Source: Pseudomonadota bacterium (GTDB taxonomy: Bacteria > Pseudomonadota > Gammaproteobacteria > Burkholderiales > Burkholderiaceae_B). From it: 64,000 nt of DNA. Every line of letters starts with the position of its first letter. Position 1 is the first letter of the stretch. The stretch is taken from positions 137,611 through 201,610 of the forward strand of contig JAEXOO010000018.1 of the NCBI GenBank assembly GCA_023439305.1, read 5' to 3'. The translations under genes were made by a program, and so were the position numbers. Positions 60,006-64,000 of the stretch are shown piece after piece. Below the pieces are notes generated by a model. That model worked only from the letters and a program-made list of their open reading frames with translations, was not told the DNA's origin and did no database searches.

Positions 60006-61010
60006 ATGAATATGCATCTGGATATGGAAGAAGTAAATCCTATCGCGAATCAGCGCCGCTCCCTGACGCTTCGCGTCACGAACCGCCGCCGCGAATGCCT
60101 GGATGTCTATTCCTACCAGCTTGAAAGCGCCGATGGCTCTGCGCTTCCCGAATGGCAGGCAGGCGCACATATCGACATTGAAACTCCCTGCGGTCTGAGG
60201 CGTCAATATTCCTTATGTGCAGATCCGGCGCAGCGCCGACATTGGCTGATCGCCGTCAAGCGCACTCTGGATTCTCAAGGAGGCTCCCGCTCTCTCCATG
60301 AACAGCTGCACACCGGAGACACCATTTCGGCCAGCCAGCCGCGCCATGCCTTTGCGCTTCAGCCGCAGCCCCGGCCCTGCCTGCTGCTGGCGGCCGGCAT
60401 AGGGATCACGCCCTTGCTGAGCATGGCCTGGCAATTGCACCACGAAAAGCGTCCATTTCAGCTGCTGTATTTTTCCTCATCAGTACAGCACACCGCTTTT
60501 CTGGACACTCTGCACGACGCGCCATTCCATCCCCATGTTCATATCCATACTGGACTGGGACGAGAGTCCATTAAAAAAGGCATCGGCCGATCCATGTCCG
60601 AGCTGCGTGGCGCGGCGGTCTATACCTGCGGCCCCTCCGGCTTCATGGCCTTGATTGATGACATCAAGCAGTCGCAGCAACTGGACATGCCCATCTACGC
60701 CGAACGGTTCGGCGCCCCACCCGCCGTCTCGGCGTCGCACCACGCCTTCCGGGTCCGCCTGAACCGCAGAAACGGGTTGGAGATCCCTGTCACCGCCGAT
60801 CAAAGCATCCTGGAAGCCCTGGAGCAGCATGGCATTGCGGTAGACAGCGCCTGCCGCCAGGGAATATGCGGCGCCTGCGTACAGACCGTGACCCAGGGCG
60901 CCGCCCTGCACAAGGATTTCTGCCTATCACCCGAGGAAAGAGACCAGGAGCGTCTGATCTGCCTGTGTGTCTCCCGATCGGCCGATCCCGTGCTGACTTT
61001 GGATCTGTAA
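60006..61010 (+). CDS. Class IA oxygenase reductase (FAD, NAD, C-terminal 2Fe-2S; VanB-like)
   Basis: A 334-residue electron-transfer flavoprotein. The FAD-binding RQYSLCADPAQRRHWL, the NAD-binding LLLAAGIGITPLLSMAW and YTCGPSGFM, and a C-terminal plant-type 2Fe-2S domain (ACRQGICGACVQTV with a distant Cys in LICLCVS) give the order FAD-NAD-FeS of phthalate/vanillate reductases. It passes electrons to the Rieske subunits encoded next. No clear ribosome site; the ATG at 60006 gives the normal N-terminus, preceded only by AT-rich DNA. Confidence 0.92.
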   Translation: MNMHLDMEEVNPIANQRRSLTLRVTNRRRECLDVYSYQLESADGSALPEWQAGAHIDIETPCGLRRQYSLCADPAQRRHWLIAVKRTLDSQGGSRSLHEQLHTGDTISASQPRHAFALQPQPRPCLLLAAGIGITPLLSMAWQLHHEKRPFQLLYFSSSVQHTAFLDTLHDAPFHPHVHIHTGLGRESIKKGIGRSMSELRGAAVYTCGPSGFMALIDDIKQSQQLDMPIYAERFGAPPAVSASHHAFRVRLNRRNGLEIPVTADQSILEALEQHGIAVDSACRQGICGACVQTVTQGAALHKDFCLSPEERDQERLICLCVSRSADPVLTLDL

Positions 61011-61061
61011 TTCTTCTTGCGGTCTCTTTACTGCCAGGCCTGCGCCCGGCAAGGAGTTTTC

Positions 61062-62345
61062 ATGCCTTCCGTCATTTCATCTCTGTTCCAGGACGCCAGC
61101 ATCGACAGGCGGGTCTACACCGATCCCGCCTTGTTTGACCTGGAGCAAAAACAGATTTTCGCCAAAGTGTGGCACTACGTCGGCCATGAGTCCCAACTTG
61201 CGGCGCCGGGACAATACATCAGTCTGGACGTGATGAATCAGCCAGTCCTGGTCATCCAGGGTCAGGACGGGATCAACCGGGCTTTTTTCAACCGCTGCCC
61301 CCACCGCGGCGCCCAGCTGACACGCCAGGCCTGCGGCCAGGCCGAACAGCTGGTCTGCTCCTACCACGCGTGGACCTTTGATACCTGCGGCGCGCTGCGC
61401 GGCATCCCCATGAGCAGCGGCTATGAAGCGACGCCCGTCCAGGATCACGCCGAACAATGGGGCCTGACTGCGGTTCCCAGACTGGAGAACTACGCCGGAT
61501 TCTTGTTCGTCAATCTGGACCGGCAGGCTCCAACGTTAGAGCAGTGGCTCGGCGTCAATGCCGGCAATCTGCTCAATATGGTGGAACGCTCTCCCAGCGG
61601 TCTCATCGAGCCGTTCGGCGGCGTCTTCCGCATGACCCAACGCAATAACTGGAAGATTTACCTGGAAAATCTTCACGACGGCGCACATGCCCTGCCCACG
61701 CACCAGTCCTCCGTCCTGCCGGCTCGCCAGACCAGCACGCTCACTCAAGACCCCTGGAGCAAGTTGCAAGCGGACATCGTCAGCGCCAACGGGCAAAGCC
61801 CCCGGAAAATGGCGGCCCTTTCCGTCAACTGTTTCGAGCAGGGACACAGCGAAATGTTCGGTTTCCGCGAGAGCCGTCCGGACACGGCGCAGCAGCAGGA
61901 ATATGAGGCCCAGTTGCGTCAGTTTCATGGCGCAGAGAAAGCCGAAGATGTGCTGCGCACCGACAGGCACATCGCTCTGTTCTACCCCAATCTGTCCGTC
62001 ACGCCGAACTGGATGCAACTGCGAGTCATCACCCCGATCTCCGTCAACCAAACCCGCGTGGACACCCACAGCTTCCGCCTGGTGGGCGCCTCGGACGCCG
62101 TCAATCGCCGGATCATTTCCTTTGCCAATGCCGTCAATTCGCCCACCTCGCTGATACGGGCCGATGATCTGGAGAATTTTGAACGTATCGAGTCCGGTCT
62201 GCGCGTCCGGGAGCGCCGCTGGATCAGCGCGCATCGGGAACTGCTCAAGGAAGAACAACCGGTTGGACCTTCCCATGCCATGAGCGAACGCTATGTGCGT
62301 AACCAGTTCTATGCCTGGAGAAACTATATGGAGCAAGCCGAATGA
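61062..62345 (+). CDS. Aromatic-ring-hydroxylating dioxygenase large (Rieske) subunit
   Basis: A 427-residue alpha subunit. The Rieske cluster is bound by CPHRGAQLTR and CSYHAW, and the mononuclear iron by the D-x2-H-x4-H motif in LHDGAHALPTH. NWKIYLENLHDGAHAL precedes this as in the family. AAGGAG lies eight bases before the ATG at 61062. With a beta subunit and a one-protein reductase this is a class IB-like or two/three-component dioxygenase for an aromatic acid; the substrate is not evident. Confidence 0.92.
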   Translation: MPSVISSLFQDASIDRRVYTDPALFDLEQKQIFAKVWHYVGHESQLAAPGQYISLDVMNQPVLVIQGQDGINRAFFNRCPHRGAQLTRQACGQAEQLVCSYHAWTFDTCGALRGIPMSSGYEATPVQDHAEQWGLTAVPRLENYAGFLFVNLDRQAPTLEQWLGVNAGNLLNMVERSPSGLIEPFGGVFRMTQRNNWKIYLENLHDGAHALPTHQSSVLPARQTSTLTQDPWSKLQADIVSANGQSPRKMAALSVNCFEQGHSEMFGFRESRPDTAQQQEYEAQLRQFHGAEKAEDVLRTDRHIALFYPNLSVTPNWMQLRVITPISVNQTRVDTHSFRLVGASDAVNRRIISFANAVNSPTSLIRADDLENFERIESGLRVRERRWISAHRELLKEEQPVGPSHAMSERYVRNQFYAWRNYMEQAE

Positions 62346-62815
62346 AAACCAGCTCAAGAGAACAAGTGCTCGATTTCCTGTACACCGAGAACCAGTTGCT
62401 GGATGAGCAACGCTATGAAGAATGGCTGGCCCTTTTCCATCCCGATGCACGCTACTGGATCCCGGCGCAAGCCGGGCAAAGCGACCCCTTGCTGCATATT
62501 TCTCTTTGCCATGAGAACCTGGAGCTGCTCCGCATGCGAATAGCGCGGCTGCGGCATCCGCAGGCGCACGGACTGGCCCAACCCATGCGCACCTCGCGCA
62601 TGCTGTGCAATGTGCGCATTGCTGAACAGGAAAACGGCGCAATCCGAGCCAGCGGACATTTTCTGGTGCATGAGTGGCAAGGAGAGCGGCTGCGTCAATT
62701 TGCCGGCCAGGCCGACTATACGTTGCGGTTGGAGCAGGAGCTGAAGATCACACAAAAGAAGATAAGCCTGGTCAATGTCGAGGCCCCTTTCGAGGCCATC
62801 CAGATCCTGTTGTAA
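62342..62815 (+). CDS. Aromatic-ring-hydroxylating dioxygenase small subunit
   Basis: A 157-residue beta subunit of the SnoaL/NTF2 fold. FLYTENQLLDEQRYEEWLAL and FHPDARYWIPAQAG are typical of the N-terminal half; ASGHFLVHEWQGERLRQFAG of the second. It overlaps the alpha subunit stop by four bases. It stabilises the alpha-3-beta-3 hexamer. Confidence 0.92.
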   Translation: MKTSSREQVLDFLYTENQLLDEQRYEEWLALFHPDARYWIPAQAGQSDPLLHISLCHENLELLRMRIARLRHPQAHGLAQPMRTSRMLCNVRIAEQENGAIRASGHFLVHEWQGERLRQFAGQADYTLRLEQELKITQKKISLVNVEAPFEAIQILL

Positions 62816-62864
62816 GACCACCCAGCACGATGAGACCCCTCATTACCACCAAGGATGCCGCACC

Positions 62865-63833
62865 ATGATCAAGAAAACGCTGTGCACGCTGGCTGTCATT
62901 ATCGCCTGTCCGCTGACTCAACCGGCTGTTCAAGCCGCCTCGTTTCCACAGGGGCCCATTACCATCACCGTGCCTTACCCACCAGGTTCGGCGGCCGACA
63001 CGACCGCCCGGCTCGTGGCGCAAGGCATGGCCAAAGAACTCCAGACCAGCATCATTGTCGAGAACCGAAGCGGCGCAAGCGGGGCCATTGGAACAGCGGC
63101 CGGAGCCCGCGCCAAAGCGGACGGCCACCATCTGACCCTGATCGCCTCGCCCGCCGTCATGACCATGTTGCAAATGAAACAGCCGGGCTTCGACCTGGAA
63201 CACGACTTCGCCCCCATCGGCGCCATCAACGAGTTCTTCAATACGCTCGTGGTGAACAGCAAGCTGGGTATTACCGATTTCGGGCAGTTCAGGCAATACG
63301 TACAGAAACACCCCGGCACATTCAATTTTGCGACAGCCGGCAACGCGACGCCGTCCGACTATGCGGGGCGCCAATTGTTCAGGAAGCATGGCCTGGACAT
63401 GACCTTCATACCCTACCAGGGCTCCACGCCGGCCATGCTGTCAGTCGTCTCCGGTGAATCCGACGGCGCCATCATGGTTGCGGGCCCTGCCATCCCCCAC
63501 ATTCGCTCAGGCCAATTGACAGCACTGGCCATCATGGCCGAGCACCCCTTGAAAGCCCTGCCCGAGGTCCCGTCCAGCAAAGCCAGCGGCGTAGATATCA
63601 TCACCAGCGGGTGGACCGGCTTGGTCGCCCCAAAAAATACGCCTGCGGATCGCATCGATATATTGAATCAGGCGCTGAACCGGACATTGCAATCCGACTC
63701 CCGGCTGCAAGAGACCATGGATACCTATGGCGGCGTCTTGCTGCCCGGGACGCCGCAACAGCTGGACCAGCGCATCCGTCATGAAATCCAGCAGCTCAGG
63801 CAAGACATGCTGTCGCTGTATCCGCCTTCGTAA
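62865..63833 (+). CDS. Bug family (TctC-type) solute-binding protein
   Basis: A 322-residue periplasmic binding protein with signal peptide (TLAVIIACPLTQPAVQAA). ITVPYPPGSAADTTARLVAQ, IIVENRSGASGAIGTAAGAR and GMTFIPYQGSTPAMLSVVSG-like segments (here DMTFIPYQGSTPAM) are Bug signatures. No TctAB permeases are nearby, so it either uses permeases elsewhere or is a sensor. Its place after the dioxygenase suggests it binds the aromatic acid substrate. AAGGA lies nine bases before the ATG; the frame is open upstream into the beta subunit gene. Confidence 0.9.
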   Translation: MIKKTLCTLAVIIACPLTQPAVQAASFPQGPITITVPYPPGSAADTTARLVAQGMAKELQTSIIVENRSGASGAIGTAAGARAKADGHHLTLIASPAVMTMLQMKQPGFDLEHDFAPIGAINEFFNTLVVNSKLGITDFGQFRQYVQKHPGTFNFATAGNATPSDYAGRQLFRKHGLDMTFIPYQGSTPAMLSVVSGESDGAIMVAGPAIPHIRSGQLTALAIMAEHPLKALPEVPSSKASGVDIITSGWTGLVAPKNTPADRIDILNQALNRTLQSDSRLQETMDTYGGVLLPGTPQQLDQRIRHEIQQLRQDMLSLYPPS

Positions 63834-63847
63834 CAACCCATCCAGGA

Positions 63848-63874
63848 TGCGCCAGCACCTTGCCGGCTGGCGCA
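63848..63874 (+). terminator. Hairpin after the Bug-protein gene
   Basis: TGCGCCAGC and GCTGGCGCA form a 9-bp perfect stem. The following AAGCAAAA lacks a U-tract, so it may act with the next hairpin. Confidence 0.5.
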
Positions 63875-63880
63875 TAAAGC

Positions 63881-63914
63881 AAAAGGCCGATTATCTTGCG
63901 ATAACCGGCCTTTT
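63881..63914. terminator. Terminator of tRNA-Leu copy 2, bidirectional
   Basis: AAAAGGCCGATTATC and GATAACCGGCCTTTT form a 15-bp stem with one mismatch. Its sequence is a near copy of the terminator at 48739-48771, in inverse orientation. Confidence 0.9.
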
Positions 63915-63922
63915 GAGGAATT

Positions 63923-64000
63923 TGGTGCCCAGGAGAGGACTCGAACCTCCACACCTTGCGGCACATGGACCTGAACCATGCGCGTCTACCAATTCCGCCA
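63923..64000 (-). tRNA. tRNA-Leu (anticodon CAG), copy 2, 5' end beyond the window
   Basis: 78 of 85 bases are visible on minus and match copy 1 without a difference that I can see; only the first seven bases are missing. The 9-base stretch between CCA and the terminator differs slightly. Confidence 0.95.

Overview
The window is a GC-rich chromosomal segment of a betaproteobacterium, most likely of the order Burkholderiales and close to Alcaligenaceae. This is inferred from the tctE-like kinase, the orphan Bug-type (TctC-like) binding protein, the rnr-rlmB pair, the sbp-cysTWA sulfate operon and the overall protein flavour. No rRNA operon, prophage, CRISPR array or intact insertion sequence is visible. 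Genes are dense and mostly in short operons.

Bases 1-12.2 kb: the 5' part of a bacterial alpha-2-macroglobulin gene (minus), a small DUF697-like protein, a nitronate monooxygenase, hemN preceded by a perfect-spacing FNR/Anr box, then the complete mrpA(B)CDEFG Na+/H+ antiporter operon with overlapping genes and a small secreted protein ending at a bidirectional terminator. 12.2-18.8 kb: a LysR regulator divergent from a glutathione S-transferase/LLM flavin-monooxygenase operon with two matching LysR-type operators, followed by an MHS-family transporter divergent from a cupin, a ferredoxin, an XRE-cupin regulator and a DJ-1/PfpI protein. A short repeated GGAAAC motif occurs in the promoter regions of this last group.

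18.8-29.6 kb (all minus): a two-component system fused into an operon with the kup potassium transporter, tonB-exbB-exbD with a candidate Fur box, and the sulfate ABC transporter sbp-cysT-cysW-cysA. 29.7-32.6 kb is a lower-GC stretch that begins with a broken arsC, carries a small cysteine-rich protein and a chemoreceptor, and ends at tRNA-Val; hupB follows.

33.5-42.0 kb is a heme d1 biosynthesis locus: nirE, nirC, nirF, a fused nirDL, nirG, nirH, nirJ on plus, convergent with a siroheme-synthase-like gene whose methyltransferase half has decayed, a small cytochrome c and a cytochrome cd1 protein resembling NirN. The terminal reductase NirS itself is not recognised in the window. 42.3-48.5 kb holds a MocR-type PLP regulator, a Cys/Met-metabolism PLP enzyme, rlmB and rnr.

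48.6-64.0 kb is a catabolic block bracketed by two inverted, nearly identical tRNA-Leu(CAG)-plus-terminator copies. It contains a metal-binding HMA protein, a LacI regulator divergent from a polar-amino-acid-type ABC transporter, a VOC protein, a RuBisCO-like protein, a DUF1537 sugar-acid kinase, arginase and ornithine cyclodeaminase, and then a LysR regulator divergent from a three-component Rieske oxygenase with an orphan Bug binding protein. The pairing of RuBisCO-like protein with a DUF1537 kinase resembles the OiaK/OiaX acid-sugar route, but here it sits with an amino-acid-type transporter and arginine-catabolic genes. It is the best candidate in the window for an uncharacterised pathway.
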